NCBI GenBank assembly: GCA_964578835.1 | Contig: CAZOEL010000060.1 | Location: forward strand, 1-44,171 | Length of the DNA stretch: 44,171 nucleotides | DNA from: CAZOEL01 sp964578835 | GTDB taxonomy: Bacteria; Desulfobacterota; Syntrophobacteria; Syntrophobacterales; Syntrophobacteraceae | Direction of reading: 5' to 3' | Part shown: in pieces, positions 9,254 to 17,519 of the stretch | Position numbering within the stretch: the first letter of the stretch is position 1 | Layout: the number at the start of each line of letters is the position of its first letter | Program-made: the position numbers and the translations under genes | Notes under the pieces: model-generated | What the model was told of the DNA's origin: nothing | What the model saw: the letters and a program-made list of their open reading frames with translations, nothing else | Database searches by the model: none

Positions 9254-9706
9254 CTACGGCTTCTTCGAAGCGGGCGCTTCCAGTCCCTGGCTGCACGTCG
9301 GACAATAACCTTGATAAATAACCTGCTGGCGCAGTATCTTGAATCCGTTGCTCTCAGGCGGGGCGATCTTCTGATCCAGAGCGGGGTCGAACACATCCTT
9401 GATCTCCTGGCACCCCACGCAGATCATGTGATGATGCATATCGGTCATGGCGTCGTAGCGGGCAACCTCTGTTACGGGACTTACCTTCTGAATCAGTCCG
9501 ACCTCGAAAAACCGCTCGAGCGTTTTGTATACCGTTCCCAGTGAGATCATTGGAAAACGTTTGCGAACCAGTTGATAGATTTCTTCGGCGCTCGGATGCA
9601 TTTTGTTGTGATATAAGGCCTGATAAATGGCCAACCGCTGATAGGTCACCTGTAGCCCATGATTTCTAAGGGTGGCGATAAAATCTTTCTCTTGTGTCCC
9701 CTCCAT
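9254..9706 (-). CDS. perR: Fur-family peroxide-responsive regulator, PerR type
   Basis: Fur-superfamily repressor of 150 residues. The N-terminal winged helix contains LQVTYQRLAIYQALY and SLGTVYKTLERFFEVGLI. The structural zinc site is complete, with two CxxC pairs at C96/C99 and C135/C138. The regulatory metal ligands described for Bacillus PerR are all present at the same numbering: H37, D85, H91, H93 and D104. Aspartate at position 85 is the residue that distinguishes PerR-type sensing from plain Fur. It would repress oxidative-stress genes when metal-bound and be inactivated by peroxide oxidation. It is transcribed toward etfB and is likely monocistronic. Confidence 0.88.
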   Translation of the reverse strand: MEGTQEKDFIATLRNHGLQVTYQRLAIYQALYHNKMHPSAEEIYQLVRKRFPMISLGTVYKTLERFFEVGLIQKVSPVTEVARYDAMTDMHHHMICVGCQEIKDVFDPALDQKIAPPESNGFKILRQQVIYQGYCPTCSQGLEAPASKKP

Positions 9707-9859
9707 AATGCTAGCCCCTTCTTTGAATTAATTAGCTGAACTGATAGTAAGGAAATAGAAATACTCATTCCGTCAAGCAAGATGCATATCCTATAAGAAT
9801 CATTCGGCTACGCGCAAGCTTTTTCTCGCAATAACTTGTAGTTTTAAGCAATATTTTTC

Positions 9860-11737
9860 CTATCTCTGCAGATCTTTATCCGAGGCGCGCTTGATGAACA
9901 CAATCAAGACCGAAATCGCCGCAGGCGTTATCCCGGGAATTCTCGACGCCTGGCCAAGACTGAAGGGGCGGATGACGCTGAGGTTTTGCCTTATTTCATT
10001 AGACAAACCGGGGATGGAGTCATAAGAAAAATCAGCCGGGATGCGTATCTGCTCAAGTTGTTTGAGCTTCTTTGCTTCCGCCTCCTGACGCGAGAGGTAC
10101 CCTTCGTACTTGCATTCGAGCTCGACCTGTTCTTTGGCTCGTTCGCCCAGCTGCGCTTCAGGAGGTGAAAGAGCCTCTACATCGCAATAGCTCATTTCAG
10201 GGCGTTTGAGAAGCTTATCCAGGCGCACCGGCTCTTCCAAAACTACTGAGCCTCTGACTGCAAGGAAGGAATTGACTTCTTGGGAAGGAGCGATATGAGT
10301 TTTGCGGAGGCGTTTCAATTCATCCTCTATGCTCTTTCGTCTATCGAGAAGCTCTTTGTAAGTGTCGAGAGAATGCAAGCCCAGCTCATAGCCCTTTTCG
10401 AGCAGCCTGAGATCGGCATTGTCTTCTCTCAACAGCAGCCGGTATTCCGCTCGCGAGGTGAAAATGCGATACGGCTCGTTAACGCCTCGCGTGACGAGAT
10501 CGTCCACCATGACGGCAATATAAGCCTGAGAGCGATCGAGGATGAAAGGCGGCTTTTTTTGGACCTTCAAGGCTGCGTTGATCCCTGCCTGGAGCCCTTG
10601 CGCGGCGGCCTCCTCGTAGCCGGAGGTCCCATTGATTTGGCCGGCAAGAAAGAGGCCCTCCAGCAGCTTTGTCTCAAGGGTGGGATAAAGCTGCGTGGGG
10701 TGAACGAAATCGTACTCGATGGCGTAGGCGGGGCGCATGATCTCCGCTTCCTCGAGTCCCGGAATGGAGCGTACGATTTGGTGTTGAATCTCGCAGGGAA
10801 GAGAATTGCCCGTTCCGCTCGCGTATATTTCCTCCGTTTCAAGACCTTCGGGCTCGAGGATAATCTGATGGAGCTCTTTGTGGGGGAACTTCATGATCTT
10901 GTCTTCAAGGGAAGGGCAGTAGCGAGCCGAGACGCCCTTGATCGTTCCATTGTAGAGCGGGGATAGATGGATATGCTTTCGCACCAGATCGTGCGTTTGC
11001 TGGCGCGTCTTGCCGATGAAGCAGGAAATCTGAGGAAGTGCAATATTTTCTGTAAAAAGGGAAAAAGGTTTTGGCCGCGCGTCTCCTTCCTGCTCTCGGA
11101 AGCTACTGAAATCGATGCTTCTTCGACTAATGCGCGCGGGAGTTCCCGTCTTCATTCTACCCAGCGTGAATCCCAACTTCTCCAGTTGATCCGGCAGCGC
11201 ATTGGAAGGGAATTCCCCGGCTCTCCCTGCAGGGATGTCCGTTGCGCCAATGTGGATGAGGCCATGGAGGAAGGTTCCGGTCGTGAGAACCACGGCAGGC
11301 GCTTCAAAAAACATCCCCAACTGGTCCAGCACGCCGACGATCTTGCTGTCCTCGACAACCAGCGATTCGACCATCGTCTGCCTCAACTCGAGGTTGGGCT
11401 CGAGCTCGAGGCTGTGCTTCATGAGGGTCCTGTAGCGCACTTTGTCGTTCTGGGTGCGGGTCCCTCGAACGGCCGCGCCCTTCTTCGTGTTGAGCAGACG
11501 GAATTGAATGGCCGTTTTGTCGCTGATCTTGGCCATTTCGCCGCCGAGAGCGTCGATTTCCTTAACCAGATGCCCTTTGCCGATGCCGCCGATGGATGGC
11601 GAGCAGGGCATGTGGGCCACCGTATCGAGATAAATAGACAGGGCGAGGGTGCGGCATCCCATGCGAGCCGCCGCCAGAGCCGCCTCGCAGCCGGCATGGC
11701 CCGCGCCCACCACAATCACGTCATATTGCATGCTCAT
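9860..11737 (-). CDS. mnmG: tRNA uridine-5-carboxymethylaminomethyl modification enzyme MnmG (GidA)
   Basis: MnmG of 625 residues, the full family length. The N-terminal dinucleotide-binding motif is VVGAGHAGCEAALAAARMG, followed by PSIGGIGKGHLVKEIDALGG and RGTRTQNDKVRY. The second signature, LFLAGQINGTSGYEEAAAQG, is intact. With MnmE it installs the cmnm5 group on wobble uridine 34 using FAD and methylene-tetrahydrofolate. The C-terminal region (ADFSYDSIPGLSNEIRQNL) is also typical. No mnmE or rsmG neighbour is visible. The window shows no clear promoter. Confidence 0.96.
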   Translation of the reverse strand: MSMQYDVIVVGAGHAGCEAALAAARMGCRTLALSIYLDTVAHMPCSPSIGGIGKGHLVKEIDALGGEMAKISDKTAIQFRLLNTKKGAAVRGTRTQNDKVRYRTLMKHSLELEPNLELRQTMVESLVVEDSKIVGVLDQLGMFFEAPAVVLTTGTFLHGLIHIGATDIPAGRAGEFPSNALPDQLEKLGFTLGRMKTGTPARISRRSIDFSSFREQEGDARPKPFSLFTENIALPQISCFIGKTRQQTHDLVRKHIHLSPLYNGTIKGVSARYCPSLEDKIMKFPHKELHQIILEPEGLETEEIYASGTGNSLPCEIQHQIVRSIPGLEEAEIMRPAYAIEYDFVHPTQLYPTLETKLLEGLFLAGQINGTSGYEEAAAQGLQAGINAALKVQKKPPFILDRSQAYIAVMVDDLVTRGVNEPYRIFTSRAEYRLLLREDNADLRLLEKGYELGLHSLDTYKELLDRRKSIEDELKRLRKTHIAPSQEVNSFLAVRGSVVLEEPVRLDKLLKRPEMSYCDVEALSPPEAQLGERAKEQVELECKYEGYLSRQEAEAKKLKQLEQIRIPADFSYDSIPGLSNEIRQNLSVIRPFSLGQASRIPGITPAAISVLIVFIKRASDKDLQR

Positions 11738-11953
11738 ATTCTAAAAGACCCAATTCACGGTGCTGATCTCATCAAATATCTTCCATCAAAAGCGTCGACC
11801 TTCTTCATGAATCATATTACATGCCGAATTTCAATCGCTATGTTATCATAACCCGTTATCTGGCTTGGAGCGTAGACGGCAACGCCGAGGGCGTGAGCCG
11901 CTCGAGGCGGAAAGATCCTTGAGAGATGCAGCTCATCGAGCGCTGAGGCGGTT

Positions 11954-12880
11954 ATGAGCCCTGACCTTTATCGTGATTACAATACATATTTGCGTGAGCT
12001 CTTCGGTTGTCGAGTCCAGAAGATCTCTTTGGACGCCGGTCTGAGCTGTCCCAACAGGGACGGATCGAAGGGCGTGGGAGGCTGCCTATACTGCAATGCG
12101 CGAGGGTCTGGCACCGGCGCCGCGGCGAAAGCTCTGAGCATTCGAGAACAGATATCGGCTGCGAAGTCGCATCTCGCAAGGCGCTACAAGGCCAAAGCCT
12201 TCTTGGGCTATTTTCAATCGTTTTCCAATACCTATGCGCCTTTTGACACCTTGAGGCGCCTTTATGAGGAAGCTCTTTCCGATCCTGATGTGGTCGGGCT
12301 GAGTATTGGAACCCGTCCTGATTGCGTCTCGAACGATGTTCTGGATTATTTGGAGGAGCTTTCCGCAAAACGTCTCGTGTGGCTCGAGTATGGCTTGCAG
12401 TCCGCCCACGACGGGACTTTGGCCAGGATCGGGCGCGGACACACGGTTGAGGATTTTTCTGATGCCGTATGTCGAACGAGGCGGAGAAAGATTCCGGTCT
12501 GCGCCCATGCGATTCTTGGGCTTCCTGGAGAGGACAGGGAGCAAATGCTCAATACTGCTCGGTTTCTCGCTTCTCTTGATATTCAGGCTGTAAAGATCCA
12601 TCTTCTCTATGTCATACGAGGCACAATGCTTGACGATTGGTTCCAGTCGGGTGAATACGAGTGCCTTTCTCGAGAAGAATATGTTTCCATTGTAGCTGAG
12701 TTTCTGACGCTCCTTCCTCCCCATTTCATAATTCAGAGGCTAACCGGCGATCCGCATCCGTCTGAGCTGTCATCGCCCGCCTGGGCGCTGGAAAAGCAAG
12801 GCAATCGGGAGGCCATACGCGCTTACATGCGGCGCCATGGACTATATCAGGGTAAAAATTATATGGGAGAGCGGAGTTAA
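11954..12880 (+). CDS. TIGR01212-family radical SAM protein (YhcC/YtqA-like)
   Basis: Protein of 308 residues that matches the YhcC family of radical SAM proteins. The N-terminal cluster motif CPNRDGSKGVGGCLYC (C32, C44, C47) has the long spacing between the first and second cysteines characteristic of Elp3-like/YhcC enzymes. The barrel contains YFQSFSNTYAP, GLSIGTRPDC, WLEYGLQSAHDGTL, HAILGLPGE and VKIHLLYVIRGT. The physiological substrate of this family is not firmly known. It starts with ATG after GAGGCGGTT. It lies divergent from mnmG. Confidence 0.9.
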   Translation: MSPDLYRDYNTYLRELFGCRVQKISLDAGLSCPNRDGSKGVGGCLYCNARGSGTGAAAKALSIREQISAAKSHLARRYKAKAFLGYFQSFSNTYAPFDTLRRLYEEALSDPDVVGLSIGTRPDCVSNDVLDYLEELSAKRLVWLEYGLQSAHDGTLARIGRGHTVEDFSDAVCRTRRRKIPVCAHAILGLPGEDREQMLNTARFLASLDIQAVKIHLLYVIRGTMLDDWFQSGEYECLSREEYVSIVAEFLTLLPPHFIIQRLTGDPHPSELSSPAWALEKQGNREAIRAYMRRHGLYQGKNYMGERS

Positions 12881-12914
12881 TCCGTCAAAAATTCCAAGGT
12901 TCGCCGGGGCTGCA

Positions 12915-12943
12915 TTGACACCGGGAAATGGTTTATTTAAATA
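12915..12943 (+). promoter_or_regulatory. Candidate promoter for gspG
   Basis: A perfect TTGACA (12915-12920) is followed after 17 bases by TAAATA (12938-12943), which matches the -10 consensus only partly. It is about 110 bases upstream of the gspG start. Confidence 0.4.
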
Positions 12944-13052
12944 ATGGTATTTGCCGCGAGCTTGATGGCCGGGGCATCGCTTCGGAGGCGCCAGTCTGAT
13001 TGGCGTGTTTGCCTCGATGGGCAGCGCCTAACATTGATGGAGTGAAATTGAG

Positions 13053-13505
13053 ATGAAAGATAGAAAGATGAAATCAGAAAGAAATGAATTTAGGCGGATG
13101 CGCTCGCAGAAAGGCTTTACTCTCATTGAGCTGTTGATCGTCATGATCATTTTGGGTTTGCTCGCAGCCATTGTCGCGCCGAACATGTTTCAGAAAGTGG
13201 GCAAAGCGAAACAGGGCTCTGCAAAAACTCAGATATCCATGATAGGCACGGCTCTCGATGCGTACCGACTCGATCTGGGCCGGTATCCCTCCGCAGATGA
13301 AGGACTTGAAGCCTTGCGGAAAAATCCCGGAGCGCCCAACTGGGATGGTCCATACCTTTCCAAGGACATACCGGTTGATCCATGGGGAAAGCCGTACGTT
13401 TACAGAGCTCCTGGCGACCACGGGGATTACGACCTCTATTCTCTTGGAGCTGACGGCCAGGATGGAGGAGAAGGGGAAAACGCCGATGTGGTGAGCTGGG
13501 AATAG
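13053..13505 (+). CDS. gspG: Type II secretion system major pseudopilin GspG
   Basis: Pseudopilin of 150 residues. A 21-residue leader ends in RSQKG, and the prepilin peptidase site G/FTLIELLIVMIILGLLAAIV follows, with the essential Glu at position 5 of the mature protein. The C-terminal domain shows GRYPSADEGLEAL, WDGPYL, PVDPWGKPYVY and YDLYSLGADGQDGG, the calcium-binding loop region typical of GspG. It would polymerise into the periplasmic pseudopilus. It stands alone here: no gspC-F or other gsp gene is nearby. GGAG lies 10-11 bases upstream of the start. Confidence 0.93.
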   Translation: MKDRKMKSERNEFRRMRSQKGFTLIELLIVMIILGLLAAIVAPNMFQKVGKAKQGSAKTQISMIGTALDAYRLDLGRYPSADEGLEALRKNPGAPNWDGPYLSKDIPVDPWGKPYVYRAPGDHGDYDLYSLGADGQDGGEGENADVVSWE

Positions 13506-13530
13506 CGTCGGCGATCCGAAGCTGTTTTCC

Positions 13531-13559
13531 TTGACAACCCCGTATAAATGTGATCTTAA
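13531..13559 (+). promoter_or_regulatory. Candidate promoter for tRNA-Leu
   Basis: TTGACA (13531-13536) with a 17-base spacer to TCTTAA (13554-13559), ending 30 bases before the tRNA. The -35 is perfect, the -10 weak. Confidence 0.4.
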
Positions 13560-13588
13560 AGAAAAATTTGTGACAGTAGCTTGGTCAG

Positions 13589-13671
13589 GCGAGAGTGGCG
13601 GAAATGGCAGACGCACTGGACTTAGGATCCAGCGGGCAACCGTGGGGGTTCGACTCCCCCCTCTCGCACCA
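13589..13671 (+). tRNA. tRNA-Leu (anticodon UAG)
   Basis: The 7-base acceptor stem GCGAGAG pairs with CTCTCGC at 13661-13667, followed by discriminator A and an encoded CCA. The anticodon stem CTGGA/TCCAG (13616-13620 and 13628-13632) encloses the loop CTTAGGA, giving anticodon TAG at 13623-13625. The variable arm and the GGTTCGACTCC T-arm fit a class II leucine tRNA of 83 bases. Confidence 0.97.
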
Positions 13672-13732
13672 GGAGCATATGCAGTTCATATTCGATTCGT
13701 GATCAAATACGATTAGAGAAAGGTCAATTAAC

Positions 13733-15055
13733 GTGGAAATGAACGTTTCCGTCGAAGATCTCAGCGCAAATCAGAAAAAACTCCAGGTGATAATCCCCGC
13801 CCAAAAAGTCCGGCAAGAGATGGAAAGGAAGTATCGAGATCTTGCCGCCAACGTTCGCATAAAGGGATTTCGGCCGGGCAAGGTGCCCAGAAACATACTC
13901 AAGTCTTACTATGGAAAATCAATCGAGCACGAAGTCTCCTCTCAGTTCATCCAGGAAACTTTCCCGGAGGCGCTTCGTGAATCGGAATTGAAGCCCCTGG
14001 CCGAAGCGGACGTGAACGAAACGCGCTTTGAGGACGACGGCGCATTCACTTATTTTGCCATCATCGATGTTTCGCCTCCTTTTGATGTGGAAGGATACAA
14101 GGGGCTGGAGATCAAACGTCCGCCGCTTGTCATTGATGAAAGCCTTCAAGAAAAAGAGTTGGAGCGCGTCAGGGAGCAGCACGCGCAGCTTCGCTCGTTG
14201 GAGTCCGACCGGCCGATTCAGGAAGGCGATACGGCTTATATCGATTTCACTCCCTATGTGGATGATGCGGTCTTCGAGAAGGGAAAAGCTTCCGATTATA
14301 GCTTTGAAGTCGGCAAAAACCAGATGCATCCCGATTTCGACCAGCACTTCGTCGGGCGCAAGGCAGGCGAAGATCTTACTTTCGAGCTCGACTATCCGGA
14401 AAGCGCCTCGATAGCGGAGATTGCCGGCAAGAGAGTGCGCTTCGATGTGACTATCCGTGAAGTCAAAGAAAAAGTGCTGCCCGAATTGAGCGACGAATTT
14501 GCGCAGGAAGTCGGACAGCAGTTCGATACGCTCGATGCTCTGAAGCAGGAAATCGCCGAACAGCTCCGCAAGAGGGAAGAGACCAGAATTTCCATGATTG
14601 TGCATCGCCAGATCATGGAGCAGTTGCTGGAGAAAAACCAGATCGAGCTTTCCGCAAAAGTGATCGAGCGGGAAGTGGAAAGACTCATCGGGCTTCTGCA
14701 GCATCAGTTCCAGAGCCAGGGGCTTAGCATCGATACTCTCAAGCTCGATACTCCCGAGATTCGAGCCGAGTATCGCCCGCAAGCGGAAAGAAACGTCCGC
14801 TGGCATTTGATCATGCATAAGATTGCCGAGCAGGAAAACATCGAACTGGCGGAAGAGGAAATGGAGGAGATCTACCGGGAAGTGGCTCGAATGGCGCGCA
14901 TGGATGTGGAAACGATAAAAAGAGATTATATTGAGTCTGGAATCGTTGATCAAGCCAAGGAAAGCAAGTTTGAAGAGAAAGTATACAAATTCATAGAAGA
15001 TGCGGCTTCCTTTGTGGATGCCCCCGAAGAAGAGAATAGTACTGATCAGGAGTAG
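13733..15055 (+). CDS. tig: Trigger factor (ribosome-associated chaperone, peptidyl-prolyl isomerase)
   Basis: Trigger factor of 440 residues. The N-terminal ribosome-binding domain carries the signature RIKGFRPGKVPRNILKSYYG near residues 43-62. The FKBP-type PPIase domain follows (around 155-240; GDTAYIDF, YSFEVGKNQMHPDFDQHFVG), then the long helical C-terminal chaperone domain. It meets nascent chains at the exit tunnel. I use the GTG at 13733 because GAGAAAGG lies nine bases upstream; an ATG two codons later is possible but is 15 bases from that site. It is five bases upstream of clpP, the common tig-clpP-clpX order. Confidence 0.96.
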   Translation: MEMNVSVEDLSANQKKLQVIIPAQKVRQEMERKYRDLAANVRIKGFRPGKVPRNILKSYYGKSIEHEVSSQFIQETFPEALRESELKPLAEADVNETRFEDDGAFTYFAIIDVSPPFDVEGYKGLEIKRPPLVIDESLQEKELERVREQHAQLRSLESDRPIQEGDTAYIDFTPYVDDAVFEKGKASDYSFEVGKNQMHPDFDQHFVGRKAGEDLTFELDYPESASIAEIAGKRVRFDVTIREVKEKVLPELSDEFAQEVGQQFDTLDALKQEIAEQLRKREETRISMIVHRQIMEQLLEKNQIELSAKVIEREVERLIGLLQHQFQSQGLSIDTLKLDTPEIRAEYRPQAERNVRWHLIMHKIAEQENIELAEEEMEEIYREVARMARMDVETIKRDYIESGIVDQAKESKFEEKVYKFIEDAASFVDAPEEENSTDQE

Positions 15056-15060
15056 AGAAG

Positions 15061-15672
15061 ATGTCGCTTATTCCCATCGTAATCGAGCAGAGCAGCCGCG
15101 GCGAGCGCGCTTTCGACATATTCTCGCGGCTACTTAGAGATCGAATCATATTCATGGGTACGGCAGTAACCGATGATGTTGCGAACCTGGTAATCGCACA
15201 GATGCTCTTTCTGGAGTCTGAAGACCCCGACAAGGACATCTATTTTTATATCAACTCTCCTGGAGGGCTCGTTACAGCCGGACTCGCCATCTACGATACG
15301 ATGCAATATATAAAGCCCGATGTCTCGACCCTTTGCATGGGGCAGGCGGCGAGCATGGCGGCAGTTCTACTGTCTGCGGGAGTCAAGGGGAAACGTTATG
15401 CGCTGCCGCATGCGCGGATCATGCTGCATCAACCGATGGGCGGATTCCAGGGGCAGGCGACCGACGTAGATATTCAGGCGAGGGAGATTCTTCGGCTTCG
15501 AGAAGAATTGAACCTTATCCTGACAGACCATACGGGAAAGCCTTTGGAGCAAATCCAGAGGGACACCGACCGCGATTTCTACCTGTCCGGCGTTCAAGCC
15601 AAAGACTATGGCCTGGTCGATGAAGTAATATCGAGCAGGGGGGCGCAGCTGCCCAAGCTGAGCTCCCAATAA
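15061..15672 (+). CDS. clpP: ATP-dependent Clp protease proteolytic subunit ClpP
   Basis: ClpP of 203 residues with the complete serine-protease triad: Ser98 in MGQAASMAA, His123 in ARIMLHQP and Asp172 in RDTDRDFYLS. The N-terminus (PIVIEQSSRGERAFDIFSRL) and INSPGG oxyanion-hole region are canonical. It forms the tetradecameric barrel that degrades proteins unfolded by ClpX. It is five bases after tig and almost surely co-transcribed with it. A structured stretch follows the stop. Confidence 0.98.
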   Translation: MSLIPIVIEQSSRGERAFDIFSRLLRDRIIFMGTAVTDDVANLVIAQMLFLESEDPDKDIYFYINSPGGLVTAGLAIYDTMQYIKPDVSTLCMGQAASMAAVLLSAGVKGKRYALPHARIMLHQPMGGFQGQATDVDIQAREILRLREELNLILTDHTGKPLEQIQRDTDRDFYLSGVQAKDYGLVDEVISSRGAQLPKLSSQ

Positions 15673-15685
15673 AGTATTTGGTGAC

Positions 15686-15763
15686 GAAACGATAGGCTTG
15701 ATCTGTGGGCTCATGTTGAGTTTTATCGGCATGGGCCCACAGCGTTTCTGAGAGTATCGTTTC
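15686..15763 (+). other. Nested stem-loop downstream of clpP
   Basis: Outer arms GAAACGATA (15686-15694) and TATCGTTTC (15755-15763) are exact complements. Inside them CTGTGGGCTCATG (15703-15715) pairs with CATGGGCCCACAG (15730-15742) over 13 bases with one G-U pair. No T-run follows directly, so it is not a typical intrinsic terminator. It may be a processing or stability element at the clpP transcript end. Confidence 0.6.
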
Positions 15764-16048
15764 TACTGTTTCTAATCCTTTCCATGCCTGCACGCTGCAA
15801 AACTTCCTCTACAAAAATGCATCGCCTCCTTTTGCGCCTGCCTTCCTCTTTTGAGTCTCAATATTTATATTTCCACGACTTTTGTAAGCCTCTCCCATTA
15901 TTGCACGTTTCTTGCAAGACATTGATGTGACAACTTCAACGCATTCGGGCTTTGCCTGATGGGTTGCTTTTTTTAAAGAAGTTGACCTTTGCAAATTCTC
16001 GGGTTACCAGTTGAGTACTGAGCGGCTGTTGCAGGCAGTAATTAGAAG

Positions 16049-16077
16049 TGGCTAAAAATCATCTTCATGTTTATAAT
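16049..16077 (+). promoter_or_regulatory. Candidate promoter for clpX within the clpP-clpX gap
   Basis: A perfect TATAAT (16072-16077) has TGGCTA 17 bases upstream (16049-16054), matching the -35 consensus at three positions. It is about 105 bases before the clpX start. The whole clpP-clpX gap (15673-16183) is 511 bases, unusually long; beyond this promoter and the nested stem-loop I see no gene in it. Confidence 0.45.
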
Positions 16078-16183
16078 AGGGTTGCCTCTAGAGAGTAGTT
16101 AATTGACTTGTTTTCGTGAGCTTCTGGGAAGACTCCGAAAGAGTAGCACTTCGGTGATGTACAAAATGGCCAAGGAGGTTTGA

Positions 16184-17437
16184 ATGGCTAGAAAGCGCGA
16201 TGATCGAGGCGGGGAGTTAAGGTGCTCCTTTTGTGGCAAGGGCCAGGATGAAGTTAAGAAGCTGATTGCGGGCCCGACTGTGTATATTTGCGATGAGTGT
16301 GTGGAGCTCTGTAACGATATCATCGCCGAGGAATACGAAAGAGAAGAAGCTTCCAGGGCTACTCAGATTCCCAAGCCCGTGGAGATCAAGGCTATTCTCG
16401 ATCAGTATGTCATTGGCCAGGAGCGCGCTAAAAAGGTTCTCTCTGTGGCGGTTCACAATCACTATAAGAGAATCGAACTGAAGCTGGACAAGAATGATGT
16501 CGAGCTCCAAAAAAGCAACATACTCATGATCGGACCTACCGGGTCGGGAAAGACTCTGCTCGCGCAGACTCTCGCCCGCATTCTCAATGTTCCTTTTACT
16601 ATCGCCGATGCAACGACGCTCACCGAGGCCGGGTATGTTGGCGAAGATGTTGAGAACATTCTGGTGAGTCTCATCCAGGCGGCGGACTATGACATTGAGA
16701 AAGCTTCGCGAGGCATTGTCTATATCGATGAGATAGACAAGATTGCAAAGAAATCGGACAGTCCTTCCATTACAAGGGATGTATCGGGTGAGGGCGTTCA
16801 GCAGGCTCTTCTCAAAATCCTGGAGGGAACCGTCGCCAACGTGCCCCCCAAAGGCGGGAGGAAGCATCCGCAGCAGGAATTCATCAAGATCGACACGACC
16901 AATATATTGTTTATTGTTGGAGGCGCCTTCAATTTCCTCGACAACATTATTCAATCCAGGGTTGGCGTGAAAGGACTGGGCTTTGGCGCGGAGATCAGGA
17001 GCAAAGAAGACAAGAATATCGGGGAAGTGTTGAGCCAGGTGCAGCCCGAGGATTTGATCCGCTTTGGAATGATCCCCGAATTCGTCGGCCGTTTGCCCGT
17101 GATTGCAACCCTCAACGAACTGACTGAAGATGAGCTGGTGAGCATTCTCACGGAGCCGAAAAATGCGCTCGTCAAGCAGTACAGGAAGCTTTTCGAGTTG
17201 GAAGACGTGCGGCTTCGCTTTTCCGAAGGCAGCCTCAGGGCGATAGCGAGAGAGGCCATCCGAAGGAAATCCGGCGCCAGAGGTCTTCGCTCGATCATGG
17301 AAAACATAATGCTCGATATCATGTACGACCTGCCGTCGCATCCGGAGATTCAAGAATGCATTATCAATGAAGATGTGATCATGAAACAGGCTGTTCCGCT
17401 CCTTCTCTACAGGGGGCAGGATCAGGAGTCCGCTTGA
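16184..17437 (+). CDS. clpX: ATP-dependent Clp protease ATP-binding subunit ClpX
   Basis: ClpX of 417 residues. The N-terminal zinc-binding domain has four cysteines (C14, C17, C36, C39). The AAA+ module shows Walker A GPTGSGKT, pore-loop GYVGEDVEN, Walker B IVYIDEIDKIA, and the ClpP-docking IGF-like loop region LGFGAE. The C-terminal small domain (RKSGARGLRSIMENIMLDIMYDLPS) is intact. It unfolds tagged proteins and feeds them to ClpP. AAGGAGG is six bases before the ATG. It has its own long upstream region, so it may be expressed separately from clpP. Confidence 0.98.
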   Translation: MARKRDDRGGELRCSFCGKGQDEVKKLIAGPTVYICDECVELCNDIIAEEYEREEASRATQIPKPVEIKAILDQYVIGQERAKKVLSVAVHNHYKRIELKLDKNDVELQKSNILMIGPTGSGKTLLAQTLARILNVPFTIADATTLTEAGYVGEDVENILVSLIQAADYDIEKASRGIVYIDEIDKIAKKSDSPSITRDVSGEGVQQALLKILEGTVANVPPKGGRKHPQQEFIKIDTTNILFIVGGAFNFLDNIIQSRVGVKGLGFGAEIRSKEDKNIGEVLSQVQPEDLIRFGMIPEFVGRLPVIATLNELTEDELVSILTEPKNALVKQYRKLFELEDVRLRFSEGSLRAIAREAIRRKSGARGLRSIMENIMLDIMYDLPSHPEIQECIINEDVIMKQAVPLLLYRGQDQESA

Positions 17438-17519
17438 TCCGTTGTGCGCCGGCGGCGTGGATGAGCTGTGAGGTTTCCTGCTGTTTTCGGTTTTCCTTGA
17501 TGGGAAAAGATGGGGTTGT

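Noticed and set aside
7862..9544. Long plus-strand open frame of 560 codons
   Set aside because: It is antisense to etfA, etfB and perR, which are clear families; the translation has no motif and no ribosome binding site.
15703..15742. Hairpin after clpP as a rho-independent terminator
   Set aside because: The stem is strong but is not followed by a T-run, so it is reported only as a structured element.
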